Part shown: positions 31,557-39,910 of the stretch, one piece after another
Layout of the letters: the number at the start of each line of letters is the position of its first letter
How positions within the stretch are numbered: position 1 is the first letter of the stretch
Source of the DNA: JAXLQL01 sp046331625
GTDB lineage: Bacteria > Acidobacteriota > Terriglobia > Bryobacterales > Bryobacteraceae
Direction of reading: 5' to 3'
DNA length: 40,122 nt
Assembly: GCA_046331625.1 (NCBI GenBank)
Contig: JAXLQL010000047.1
Location: 1-40,122, forward strand
The notes under the pieces: model-generated
Database searches by the model: none
What the model was told of the DNA's origin: nothing
The model's input: only the letters and a program-made list of their open reading frames with translations
Position numbers and translations under genes: made by a program

Positions 31557-32732
31557 ATGACGCTACAAGCGAGAATCAGTGAATACTTGAACGGTGACGT
31601 AACGGCGCTACGGGCGGTGACCCGGTTGGCGCCGGTGGGAGGGACTGGAGACAAAGTCTTCCCTCCGACGTACGAAGGCGGCAAGTACGCCGAAGAGGAA
31701 CGCCACCTCGGTGAGGAGAAGCCTCTGCACTGCGTGTTGCTGGACTCGGTCCAGTCGCAGGCGAACCGGATGGAACTGGCGTTGCTCGAGGCGCGGCGGG
31801 CGGGAAGGATCCCGCTGCCTCTGATCGAAGTGGCAATCGAGGGACACGGCGTGATCACGTCGCTCGATGCGCCGCACCGTGTGCATGACGCCATTTTCCG
31901 GGACTCGCTCTGGGATGGGGTCGCCTTCCGGAAGTCCGCGAATGGAGCGCGTCTGGTGAGCGCGCGGCCGCAGACCGCGACCGCCTTTTTCGAGTTCTGC
32001 CCGACCGCGCTCCTGTTCGGGACGTGGGATTCGCAGGGCGGGGGTGGGGCCGCGAGTGCGAAGGTTCCGCGAGCGATCACGAGCGAGATTGTCGCGATCG
32101 ACGCCGAGAAGGGCAGGAGGACCGCATCGAGGATCGATCCGCTGGGAATCAAAGCCATGGCTGGCTTGATTGTGGAAGCAAAGAAGGCCGAGGATCAGTG
32201 GGACCTCAAGGAAGACGGGTCGAAGGCGAAGCTATTTGGCAAGAAGGGCAAGCCTTCGGAGATCAACCACGGCAATGTGACGCCAACAATCACGGACGGC
32301 GGCGTCACGATGCGCGAAGGAAAACAGACGACGGTCCTGTCGCTCACGCAACTTCGACGGCTCCGCTTTCCTGACGCCGGCGGGAACTCAAGTGGGGAAC
32401 GCGACCGGGCAGCACAGACGGTGATTGCGCTTCTCGGAATTTGCGCCTTCCTCGGTGCCCATCAAGAAGGCCTGGACCTTCGCGCCCGGTGCCATTTGGC
32501 CGCGACGGCGGAACCGAAGTTCGAGGTGATTCGCCGAGTGCTGGCGCCCGAACCCGAGAGCTTCGCGGTGACGCTGGCCCAGGCGGAAGAAGCGCTCAGG
32601 GCGGCCGTCAGCGACGCAACCAAGCAGGGCCTGCGATGGGTGGAGACCGTCACGTTGAAGCCGACGCCGAAACTCGTGCAACTGGTCCAAAAGAGCGATG
32701 CGTCGACGGCTGGCGAAGACGAGGCGGTCTAG
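31557..32732 (+). CDS. csb1: Type I-G CRISPR Cas7-family protein Csb1 (GSU0053-like)
   Basis: A 391-residue Csb1, the Cas7-type backbone subunit of type I-G (formerly I-U) effector complexes. Diagnostic motifs are RLAPVGGTGDKVFPPTYEGG near the N-terminus and VLLDSVQSQANRMELALLEA. GLIVEAKKAEDQ lies mid-protein and the C-terminus is lysine-rich. Several copies coat the crRNA in the complex. The ATG at 31557 follows AAGGAG. It opens the cas operon; csb2 starts 14 bp after its stop. The upstream leader holds the tRNA-like element. Confidence 0.92.
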   Translation: MTLQARISEYLNGDVTALRAVTRLAPVGGTGDKVFPPTYEGGKYAEEERHLGEEKPLHCVLLDSVQSQANRMELALLEARRAGRIPLPLIEVAIEGHGVITSLDAPHRVHDAIFRDSLWDGVAFRKSANGARLVSARPQTATAFFEFCPTALLFGTWDSQGGGGAASAKVPRAITSEIVAIDAEKGRRTASRIDPLGIKAMAGLIVEAKKAEDQWDLKEDGSKAKLFGKKGKPSEINHGNVTPTITDGGVTMREGKQTTVLSLTQLRRLRFPDAGGNSSGERDRAAQTVIALLGICAFLGAHQEGLDLRARCHLAATAEPKFEVIRRVLAPEPESFAVTLAQAEEALRAAVSDATKQGLRWVETVTLKPTPKLVQLVQKSDASTAGEDEAV

Positions 32733-32746
32733 CACGGAGGTGCACC

Positions 32747-34096
32747 ATGTTCGCAATCGAAGTGCAATTCCTGACTGGCCGCTGGTGCGCCGGGAGCGCG
32801 CGGGACCGAGGGGAGGCTGAATGGCCGCCGCATCCGGCGCGTGTTTTCTCGGCGATGGTCGCGGCGTATGCGGAAACGGGGATGGGAGACGACGCGGAAC
32901 GGGCGCTACTGTGGCTGGAACGCCAGCCAGCACCTGAGATTCACGTTCCGGCCGCAGGCAAAGCGTCCGATCACACCGTCTTTGTGCCAACGAACTACGT
33001 AGACAAATTCGGAGTGCATACCAAGCAGCCCCGCGAGTTCCCGTCGGTTCCCGTGGAAGAGCCCGTATACTTCATTTGGCGAGACTCGGAGCCGAGCGCG
33101 GAAGTTCGCAAGACGCTGGACGAGATTACGGCACGGGTTCCGTATCTCGGTAAATCACGTTCGCCTGCGTTGGTGCGATTGGTGGATGAGGCTCCCGCGA
33201 GCACGCATCGGCCGACGCCGCAAGGGCCTCTGGCGTTGCGGGTTGCGCGCGAGGGGCGGCTCGAAGAGTTGCGGCGGCTCTGGGACGCCGGGCGGTGGTA
33301 TCCTTTCGCCCCACAGGAACGTTATGGCGAAGCTACAAAAGCAAAGCTGCCCGTGCAGACTGTGTTCGACGAGATGGTGGTGCTGCGTCATGCGGGAGGC
33401 CCGCCACTCCCAATCGAAGCAACGCTCACTCTGACGAATGCGTTTCGACGAGCGTTGCTCAGCCACTTCGGCGGAGAGTCAAAGGCGCCAGCGTTGTTGC
33501 ACGGCCATGCCGATGAACCACATTGCGCGACGGTGGCGCTGCCGTTCACCGGCGGTGAACATGCCGATGGGCGTCTGATGGGTTGTGGAGTGGTTTTTCC
33601 TGTAGCGTGCGACCCCATTCAGAGGCGCCGAGTGCTAGTCGCGGTAGAGGCGGTGGCGGAACTCGGAATTGCTCTGAATCGAGAGTTGGGCCGATGGAAG
33701 GTGGAACCGACGGACGACACGCTTGGCTCGGGAAGCACCCTGAAACCGGAGACCTGGAAGTGGCTGGCGAAGAAGTTTCGGAGCGTGACCCCCATTCTGC
33801 TGGACCGGTACCCGAAGAAGAGGCTTCCGCCCGAGGCAATCCTTCTCGAGAGCTGCCAACGGGCCGGGCTGCCGGAACCGGTCATGATCGAGCACAGTCC
33901 TCACTCGATGGTGCAAGGAGTGCCGCCGGTAAACAAGTTCCGCCTGCAGCGCGAGAAGGATGAGCCACCGCGGTGGGCGGTACACGCGGATATCGAGTTC
34001 GCAGAACCTGTGAGAGGCCCCGTGATCCTGGGGGCCGGCCGCTTCTTCGGACTCGGGTTGATGCGCCCGGTCCGAGCCGAAGGCGGTGACAAATGA
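32747..34096 (+). CDS. csb2: Type I-G CRISPR Csb2 (Cas5-Cas6 fusion, GSU0054-like)
   Basis: A 449-residue Csb2. The N-terminus FAIEVQFLTGRWCAG and WPPHPARVFSAMVAAYAETG are typical of the Cas5-like half. The C-terminal half is Cas6-like, ending in the glycine-rich loop PVILGAGRFFGLGLMRPV that contacts crRNA. It is expected to cap the crRNA 5' handle and cut the precursor, as type I-G loci lack a separate cas6. The ATG at 32747 has GGAGG upstream; the frame further upstream overlaps csb1 and is not used. It overlaps cas3 as ATGA. Confidence 0.92.
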   Translation: MFAIEVQFLTGRWCAGSARDRGEAEWPPHPARVFSAMVAAYAETGMGDDAERALLWLERQPAPEIHVPAAGKASDHTVFVPTNYVDKFGVHTKQPREFPSVPVEEPVYFIWRDSEPSAEVRKTLDEITARVPYLGKSRSPALVRLVDEAPASTHRPTPQGPLALRVAREGRLEELRRLWDAGRWYPFAPQERYGEATKAKLPVQTVFDEMVVLRHAGGPPLPIEATLTLTNAFRRALLSHFGGESKAPALLHGHADEPHCATVALPFTGGEHADGRLMGCGVVFPVACDPIQRRRVLVAVEAVAELGIALNRELGRWKVEPTDDTLGSGSTLKPETWKWLAKKFRSVTPILLDRYPKKRLPPEAILLESCQRAGLPEPVMIEHSPHSMVQGVPPVNKFRLQREKDEPPRWAVHADIEFAEPVRGPVILGAGRFFGLGLMRPVRAEGGDK

Positions 34097-36825
34097 CTCC
34101 GGATTTGTTTTCGCAATTTTGCGAAGAGGTGCATGGGCACCGGCCTTTCCGATGGCAGCAGCGGTTGCTCGCGCAGGTGTTGGCGGAGGGTTGGCCGCGG
34201 GCGATCGCCATGCCGACGAGCGCCGGCAAGACTTCGATTCTGGATTTGGCCGTGTTTCTGTTGGCTCTGGAGGCGGACTTGGCGCCCGAGAGCAGGAAGG
34301 CGGCGCTCCGAACGTTTCTCGTCATCGACCGGCGCGTGGTGGTGGACCAGGCATTCGAACATGCTCATAAGCTGGAGCAGGCGCTGGCGGCGCGCAATGG
34401 GGACGCGACGCGACAGGTGGCAGACCGGCTGGCGAAGATCTCGGGCGGCTCTGCGCCATTGAAAGCTGTGCAACTGCGCGGAGGCATCACGCAAGACAAG
34501 AGTTGGATCGATGCGCCGACCCGGCCTCTTTTGTGCGTGTCGACTGTTGACCAGTTCGGTTCGAGACTGCTATTTCGCGGATACGGCGTAACGGAGCGGC
34601 AGCGCCCAGTGCATGCCGCGCTTACCGGAATGGACTCGCTGCTGATTGTCGATGAGGCACATCTGTCGCAGCCGTTTCGCGACACCGTTGAAGCTATGCA
34701 GCGGTTCCAGGAGAAGTGCCAGCGATCGGTAGGGCCGGGCCTGCGGATGGTGGAGATGACCGCCACGCCGCGATCGAGCGAACGTGTTTTCGGACTCGAC
34801 GACTCCGAGGACCTGAAGGACAAGCCCCTCGCGGACCGATGGAGCGCGAGCAAAGTAGCGCTACTCCGGGAGCCGCAGAAGCTCGAAGAAGAGGCGGTTC
34901 GGCTGGCGCGGCAGTTTCGGCGCGAGGATGGCGCCAAGGTGATCGGGATCGTGGTGAACCGCGTGGATTCGGCGCGCGAGATCTGGCGGCAGCTTTCCGA
35001 GAAGCGCAAGGACGGCGAAGAGGCGATCCTGTTGACGGGGCGGACTCGCGAGCATGACCGGACCGCATTGATGGAGCAATGGCTGGAGCATATTCGGGCC
35101 AAAAGGAGCCGAGAGAACGGGAAGCCTGTCTACGTGGTTTCGACGCAGACGATCGAAGTGGGCGCCGATCTCGACTTCGATGCTCTGATTACGGAAGCGG
35201 CTCCGATCGATGCGCTCCAGCAACGGTTCGGGAGGTTGGACAGGCTTGGGCAATCCGGTGCGAGCAAGGGCGCAGTCCTGCTTCGCAAGGGCACGGAAGA
35301 AAAGGATCCGATCTACGGGTCAAAGCTAGGCGAGACATGGAAATGGCTCCGGGACAATGCCGAGGACGCCGGGGCGGAACGTGCGTTGGACTTCGGGGTT
35401 CTCGCACTCCGCGGGAAACTCACGGCCGAAGACCGGCGGCGGCTCGGCGCAGAGAGCGAAGGCGGGCCGATCCTGTTTCCCGCGCATGTCGAGACGTGGG
35501 TTCAGACAAACCCGACGCCCGATCCGGATCCGGACGTGGCGCCGTTTCTGCATGGCCGGGACGCGATGAACGTGGCGGACGTGCAAATCGTCTGGCGTGC
35601 CGATCTGGACGAGACGAATCCGGACGAGTGGGCGGCGACCGTCAAGGCGGCGCCGATTTCGTCCGGAGAAGCTTTGCCCCTGCCGATCGGAACGGCAAAG
35701 GCATGGTTGGCGGAGAAGAAGCCTGGAGTGGTGGCGGATCTCGAGGGGAGAGCGGGTGAGTCGAGCGAGGAAGAGGCGAAAGAACGGCCGTTCCTGGTGT
35801 GGATGGGCGTGGACCGCACCGAATTCGGAGATAGATTGTTTCCAGGAGCGACGATCGTGGTTCCCGCGAGCTACGGTGGATGCGATGATTTTGGCTGGGA
35901 TCCGAAGAGCAAAACCCCGGCCAAAGACATCGGCGATGAGTGTTGGAACAAGCGCGCTGAGCAGGGCCGGGCGAAGCCTCGGCAAAGAATGCATCCCAAC
36001 CTCGGGCATGCTGAACTAGTCGCCACCGCCCAAGGACTCACTGAAGCGGAGGACCCTGACGAGATCCGAGAGTTGTTCGCACGATTCTCGGGTTACTCGA
36101 AGTTCAAGTGGCAGGCGTACCCCGGCGGATTCGTCATTGAAGGCTCCAGGATCAAGATGGCTCCGCCTGACGAAGAGCCGTTCGAATTCGAAGGCGAGGA
36201 TGGAGGTGCGTTCACCGGAAGCGGTAGCCTCGAAGGCCATACGACTCTTGTGGAGATGGTGGCCCGCACTTTCGGGCGAGTCCTCCCCGAGGACCTGCGC
36301 GCCGATGTCGAGCTAGCCGCGAGATTTCACGATACCGGGAAACTCGATAGCCGGTTTCAGGCTTGGCTGCGGGGACAACGGGCTGATTCCGGTGACAAGG
36401 CTCCGCTGGCGAAATCCGAGAAAGATGTTTCGAACTTCGAACGGACGCGGCTTCGGAAGTTGGCTGAGTATCCGGAGAACGCGCGGCACGAATTCGTATC
36501 GGTGGCGCTGATCGACTCGAACGGCGCGCTGGCGAAAGCGCGGGATCCCGAGTTGGTGAGGCATCTGATCGGGTCGCACCACGGCTGGGGCAGGCCATTC
36601 GCTCCGGTTTGGAATGACGGCGAGCCCGAGCGCATCGAGGCGGAATTCCGCGACGCTCTACTCAATGCCGACACAGCGCCGAAACTCCATCGGATCGACT
36701 CGGGTTGGGCGGACCAGTTCTGGCGTCTGGTGGATCGTTACGGAGCTTGGGGGCTGGCGTACTTGGAGACCGTGCTGCGTCGCGCGGATTCGGTTGCATC
36801 GATCCAGGAGGATAACGATGGGTGA
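34093..36825 (+). CDS. cas3: Type I-G Cas3 helicase-nuclease with C-terminal HD domain
   Basis: A 910-residue Cas3. Helicase motifs in order: Walker A PTSAGKT (residues 41-47), DEAH (187-190), TATP (223-226), and motif VI QRFGRLDRLGQ starting near residue 377. VVNRVDSAREIW and STQTIEVGADLDFDALITEA are in the second RecA domain. The HD nuclease is at the C-terminus: HD at about 746-747 in ARFHDTGKLDSRF, with later histidines in RHEFVSVAL and GSHHGWGRPF. This helicase-then-HD order is the type I-G/I-U form, opposite to most Cas3. It unwinds and degrades target DNA after R-loop formation. All key motifs are intact. It overlaps csb2 by 4 bp and the next gene by 8 bp. Confidence 0.95.
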   Translation: MTPDLFSQFCEEVHGHRPFRWQQRLLAQVLAEGWPRAIAMPTSAGKTSILDLAVFLLALEADLAPESRKAALRTFLVIDRRVVVDQAFEHAHKLEQALAARNGDATRQVADRLAKISGGSAPLKAVQLRGGITQDKSWIDAPTRPLLCVSTVDQFGSRLLFRGYGVTERQRPVHAALTGMDSLLIVDEAHLSQPFRDTVEAMQRFQEKCQRSVGPGLRMVEMTATPRSSERVFGLDDSEDLKDKPLADRWSASKVALLREPQKLEEEAVRLARQFRREDGAKVIGIVVNRVDSAREIWRQLSEKRKDGEEAILLTGRTREHDRTALMEQWLEHIRAKRSRENGKPVYVVSTQTIEVGADLDFDALITEAAPIDALQQRFGRLDRLGQSGASKGAVLLRKGTEEKDPIYGSKLGETWKWLRDNAEDAGAERALDFGVLALRGKLTAEDRRRLGAESEGGPILFPAHVETWVQTNPTPDPDPDVAPFLHGRDAMNVADVQIVWRADLDETNPDEWAATVKAAPISSGEALPLPIGTAKAWLAEKKPGVVADLEGRAGESSEEEAKERPFLVWMGVDRTEFGDRLFPGATIVVPASYGGCDDFGWDPKSKTPAKDIGDECWNKRAEQGRAKPRQRMHPNLGHAELVATAQGLTEAEDPDEIRELFARFSGYSKFKWQAYPGGFVIEGSRIKMAPPDEEPFEFEGEDGGAFTGSGSLEGHTTLVEMVARTFGRVLPEDLRADVELAARFHDTGKLDSRFQAWLRGQRADSGDKAPLAKSEKDVSNFERTRLRKLAEYPENARHEFVSVALIDSNGALAKARDPELVRHLIGSHHGWGRPFAPVWNDGEPERIEAEFRDALLNADTAPKLHRIDSGWADQFWRLVDRYGAWGLAYLETVLRRADSVASIQEDNDG

Positions 36826-37723
36826 AATTCTGCTGACAGGAATTCCAGGCGACACTCCGATCGGGGCGATGGCCGCGTTCGGTGTGCTTCGGTTGTGCGA
36901 GGAGAAACTCGGATTCGCCGGTCCGCGGTTGGGCTGGAGGAGAGCGGGTGGATCTTGGCGGCCGTTGCTGGTGCTCTCGGAGGACTTGCAGGCCGAGGGA
37001 CTGGCCGCGCGCCTAGCAAGTAGCCTGACGGACTGCGGCGAGCGGCATGACCTGCGGTGGACCGAACAGGTGAAGGCGACACCAGGCCCGGCGCTGCATG
37101 ATTGCGCTGAGAGCGCCGCAGAGGACGAGCTCCGGTGGTTGTGTTCATTCGGCTGTGAACTCGTGTTGGACGAAGGAAAGCTCAGGCCGACTCCGTTCGA
37201 CATGTCGGTGGCGCGACAGAAGTTTCCCGCCGACATCCGAAAGCTGACCGAGGGACTGCGGGACGACGAAGACGCAATCAACGAGGCACTGTTCGGGCCC
37301 TGGCGATACGAAGATGACCAGCATTCCCTCGGATGGGATCCGAGCACAGTGAAACTCGGCGCCTTCACTGAAGAGGCGCCGACCAAGATGAAGAACACGG
37401 GTGTGCGGGCCGCCGTGTGGCTCGCATACGAGTCGCTGCCGCTGTTTCCTTGCTTCTATGCCGACGGAGGTTTGGGCGTCAGAGGATTCAAGCGGGGGAA
37501 GCGGAATCGGTATGAGTTCCGCTGGCCGGTGTGGCAGACGCCGATCACGTTGCGAACGCTCCGCTCGTTGCTTGCGTCGGCGGAGTTGATGAGCGAGGCT
37601 GAAGAGCTTGGTCCGATTCTGGAGCGCGGTGTGGCGGCTGTGTACGCATCGGAGAAATTCAAGCCGAACAAATACATGGTCAGCTTCCGGCCAGCGGAAT
37701 TGCTGGCGGAGGCCGCAGCATGA
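36818..37723 (+). CDS. Short Cas8-like large subunit of type I-G (Csb3/Csx17-like)
   Basis: A 301-residue protein identified mainly by position. The N-terminus EILLTGIPGDTPIGAMAAFG followed by VLRLCEE resembles the conserved start of Csx17/Csb3-type subunits (a GxxxxPLxxLxALGxLRL-like pattern). A mid-protein segment AFTEEAPTKMKNTGVRAAVW and a C-terminal RYEFRWPVWQTPITLRTLRS are further family-like pieces. Csx17 proteins are usually about twice this length, so this belongs to the short class. It is expected to recognise the PAM and start R-loop formation. ATG 36818 has AGGAGG nearby. It overlaps cas3 and cas2. The role is inferred from operon logic. Confidence 0.75.
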   Translation: MGEILLTGIPGDTPIGAMAAFGVLRLCEEKLGFAGPRLGWRRAGGSWRPLLVLSEDLQAEGLAARLASSLTDCGERHDLRWTEQVKATPGPALHDCAESAAEDELRWLCSFGCELVLDEGKLRPTPFDMSVARQKFPADIRKLTEGLRDDEDAINEALFGPWRYEDDQHSLGWDPSTVKLGAFTEEAPTKMKNTGVRAAVWLAYESLPLFPCFYADGGLGVRGFKRGKRNRYEFRWPVWQTPITLRTLRSLLASAELMSEAEELGPILERGVAAVYASEKFKPNKYMVSFRPAELLAEAAA

Positions 37724-38010
37724 GGACCAGCTACCTCGTCTGCTACGACATCTGCGAAGACAAGCGCCTGCGGCGCGTGTTCCAGACAATGCGCGACTAC
37801 GGGGATCATCTCCAATACTCCGTGTTCGAGTGCCAGTTGACGGCGACGGATATGGTGAAGCTGCGGGCGGAGTTGGGCGCGATCATCCATCACACGGAGG
37901 ATCAGGTGTTGTTCGTGGACTTGGGTCCGGCGGAAGGGCGTGGGGATCGGGTGATCACGGCGCTCGGGAAGCCTTATACGAATGTGGATGCTCCATGCAT
38001 TGTTGTGTAG
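37720..38010 (+). CDS. cas2: CRISPR adaptation protein Cas2
   Basis: A 96-residue Cas2. TSYLVCYDICEDKRLRRVFQ carries the conserved aspartate (Asp10) after the first strand. YGDHLQYSVFECQLTATDM is the second-strand region, and DQVLFVDLGPA fits the last core strand. It forms the dimer that bridges Cas1 dimers for spacer insertion. It overlaps the cas8-like stop as ATGA. Its place before cas4-cas1 is unusual: in most type I-G loci cas2 follows the fusion gene. A twin-palindrome repeat separates it from cas4-cas1. Confidence 0.95.
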   Translation: MRTSYLVCYDICEDKRLRRVFQTMRDYGDHLQYSVFECQLTATDMVKLRAELGAIIHHTEDQVLFVDLGPAEGRGDRVITALGKPYTNVDAPCIVV

Positions 38011-38013
38011 GAG

Positions 38014-38053
38014 GCGGGGCTGAAGCCCCGCGCAGGCTAAAGCCTGCCCCACA
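38014..38053. repeat. Twin-palindrome repeat, copy D, inside the cas operon
   Basis: GCGGGGCTGAAGCCCCGC (38014-38031) is followed by GCAGGCTAAAGCCTGC (38032-38047) and CCCACAA. Compared with copies at 3014 and 3185, a stem A-T pair is replaced by G-C on both arms, which keeps the palindrome. It starts 3 bp after the cas2 stop. It may be a site of mRNA processing or partial termination between cas2 and cas4-cas1. Confidence 0.8.
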
Positions 38054-38125
38054 ATTTCGAGCCCACAGCACAACAGGAATTAAGGCTGCAACAGAGTAAA
38101 AGCCCACGCTGCAAAGGAGACACAG

Positions 38126-39910
38126 ATGGCGGCTGCACCTGCGTTAGCGCCGCTTCCGGAATCGCGGCCGAGCGAACGGAAACTGCCGGAGTACCTGCCG
38201 GCTCGCATGGTGAACGAGTTCGTCTACTGCCCGCGCCTGTTCTTTCTCGAATGGGTGGACGGCCTTTTCGCCGAGTCCGTCGACACGGTGGAAGGCTCGG
38301 TCCAACACAAGCGCGTGGACAAGGAAGGCCAGAGCCTGCCCGGGTCGGATGCGCTCGGCGAGGATCGGCTCCAGACCCGCGCCATCACGCTCTCGAGCGA
38401 GCGGCTCCGCGTGATCGCCAAGCTCGACCTGCTCGACGTGGAAGGCGGTCGCGTCACCCCGGTCGACTACAAGCACGGCAAACCGCGCGAGGGCGACACG
38501 GGGACCGAAATGTGGGCGCCCGACCGCGTCCAACTGGGCTCGCAAGCGCTCGTGCTCCGCGAGAATGGATACACGTGCGACGAAGCGGTGGTGTTTTATC
38601 AAGGCACTCGCCAGCGCGTCCGCATTCCGGTGGACACGGCGCTGATCGAAGAGACCGAGCGGGCAATCACGGGCGCGTGGGAGTTGGCGCGCCGGGGCGC
38701 GATTCCGCCTCCGCTCGAAGATTCGCCGAAGTGCGTGGGCTGCTCGCTTGCGCCCATCTGCCTTCCCGATGAAACCAACCGCCTGCATCGCGCCGAGATC
38801 AGCGAGGCCGAACAGTTGGCGTTGTTCCCCGAGGATGAGCCTCCGCGAAAGGGTCCAGCGAGGGAGGTGCGGCGGCTGGTGACGCCTCGCGACGATCGCA
38901 AGCCGGTGTACTTGAACACGCAGGGGTTGAAGGTTGGGAAATCCGGCGAAGTGCTTCAGGTGAAGGAGAAGGACGCGCTGCGCCAGGAGATTCGCATCAA
39001 TGAAGTGAATCAGATCAACCTGATGGGGAACATCCAGATCACGACTCAGGCCGTGCAGACGCTCTGCGAGGCGAACGTTCCGATTTGTTACTTCTCGCAG
39101 GGCGGTTGGTTTTATGGAATTACGATCGGGATGAATACGAAAAACGTATTTCTGCGCAAGCAGCAATATGAGGCGGCGACCCAGGACTGGTTCCGCCTGG
39201 CGGCGGCGCGGCGGCTGGTGGCGGGCAAGATCCGGAACCAGCGGACGCTGCTGATGCGCAACCATATCGAGCCCGACGCGGTGTGCCTGGGGCAATTGAA
39301 GGAGATGGCCGAGCGCGCGGGAGAAGCGGCGACGGTGGAGGAGTTACTCGGCGTGGAAGGCAACGGCGCGCGGCTGTATTTCGGGGCCTTCAACGGGATG
39401 CTGAAGGGTGAGGACGACGAGACGCTGCCGGAGATTTTCCGGATGGAGTTTGTGGGTCGCAACCGGCGGCCGCCGCGCGATGGAGTGAACGCGCTGCTGT
39501 CACTGGGATATGCGATGCTGGCAAAGGACCTCACGTTGGCGTGTTACGCGGTGGGGTTCGATCCGATGATCGGGCTGTATCATGAGCTGCGATTCGGGAG
39601 GCCGGCGCTGGCGCTGGACCTGATGGAGCCGTTTCGACCGCTGATTGTGGATTCGGCGGTGATCAACGCGATCAACACGCGGATGGTGACGGGCCGGGAC
39701 TTCGTGACGGCGGGTCGCGGGGTGGCGTTGCGGCCGGAGGGGAGGAGGGCGTTCTTTCGGGCGTACGAACAAAGGATGGACACGTTGGCGACGCACCCGC
39801 TGTTCGACTACCGGGTGTCGTATCGGCGGATGCTCGAGATCCAGGCGCGGCTGTTGGGGAAGTGGTTGAATGGGGAGATCGGGGAGTACCCGGTTTTCGT
39901 GACGCGATGA
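38126..39910 (+). CDS. cas4-cas1: Cas4-Cas1 fusion protein
   Basis: A 594-residue fusion typical of type I-G. The Cas4 half (to about residue 235) has FeS cysteines Cys35 (FVYCPRLFFLEW) and Cys203, Cys206 and Cys212 (KCVGCSLAPICLP), plus RecB-nuclease motifs (AKLDLLDVEGG, PVDYKHGK). The Cas1 half starts near KPVYLNTQGLKVGKSG. Its metal-binding residues are Glu411 (GVEGNGARLYFG), His486 (LYHELRFGRPALAL) and the acidic pair around Asp498/Glu501 (LDLMEPFRPLIVD). The fusion trims and selects PAM-bearing prespacers and integrates them with Cas2. AAAGGAG precedes the ATG by 6 nt. All active-site residues are intact, so adaptation is probably functional. Confidence 0.95.
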   Translation: MAAAPALAPLPESRPSERKLPEYLPARMVNEFVYCPRLFFLEWVDGLFAESVDTVEGSVQHKRVDKEGQSLPGSDALGEDRLQTRAITLSSERLRVIAKLDLLDVEGGRVTPVDYKHGKPREGDTGTEMWAPDRVQLGSQALVLRENGYTCDEAVVFYQGTRQRVRIPVDTALIEETERAITGAWELARRGAIPPPLEDSPKCVGCSLAPICLPDETNRLHRAEISEAEQLALFPEDEPPRKGPAREVRRLVTPRDDRKPVYLNTQGLKVGKSGEVLQVKEKDALRQEIRINEVNQINLMGNIQITTQAVQTLCEANVPICYFSQGGWFYGITIGMNTKNVFLRKQQYEAATQDWFRLAAARRLVAGKIRNQRTLLMRNHIEPDAVCLGQLKEMAERAGEAATVEELLGVEGNGARLYFGAFNGMLKGEDDETLPEIFRMEFVGRNRRPPRDGVNALLSLGYAMLAKDLTLACYAVGFDPMIGLYHELRFGRPALALDLMEPFRPLIVDSAVINAINTRMVTGRDFVTAGRGVALRPEGRRAFFRAYEQRMDTLATHPLFDYRVSYRRMLEIQARLLGKWLNGEIGEYPVFVTR

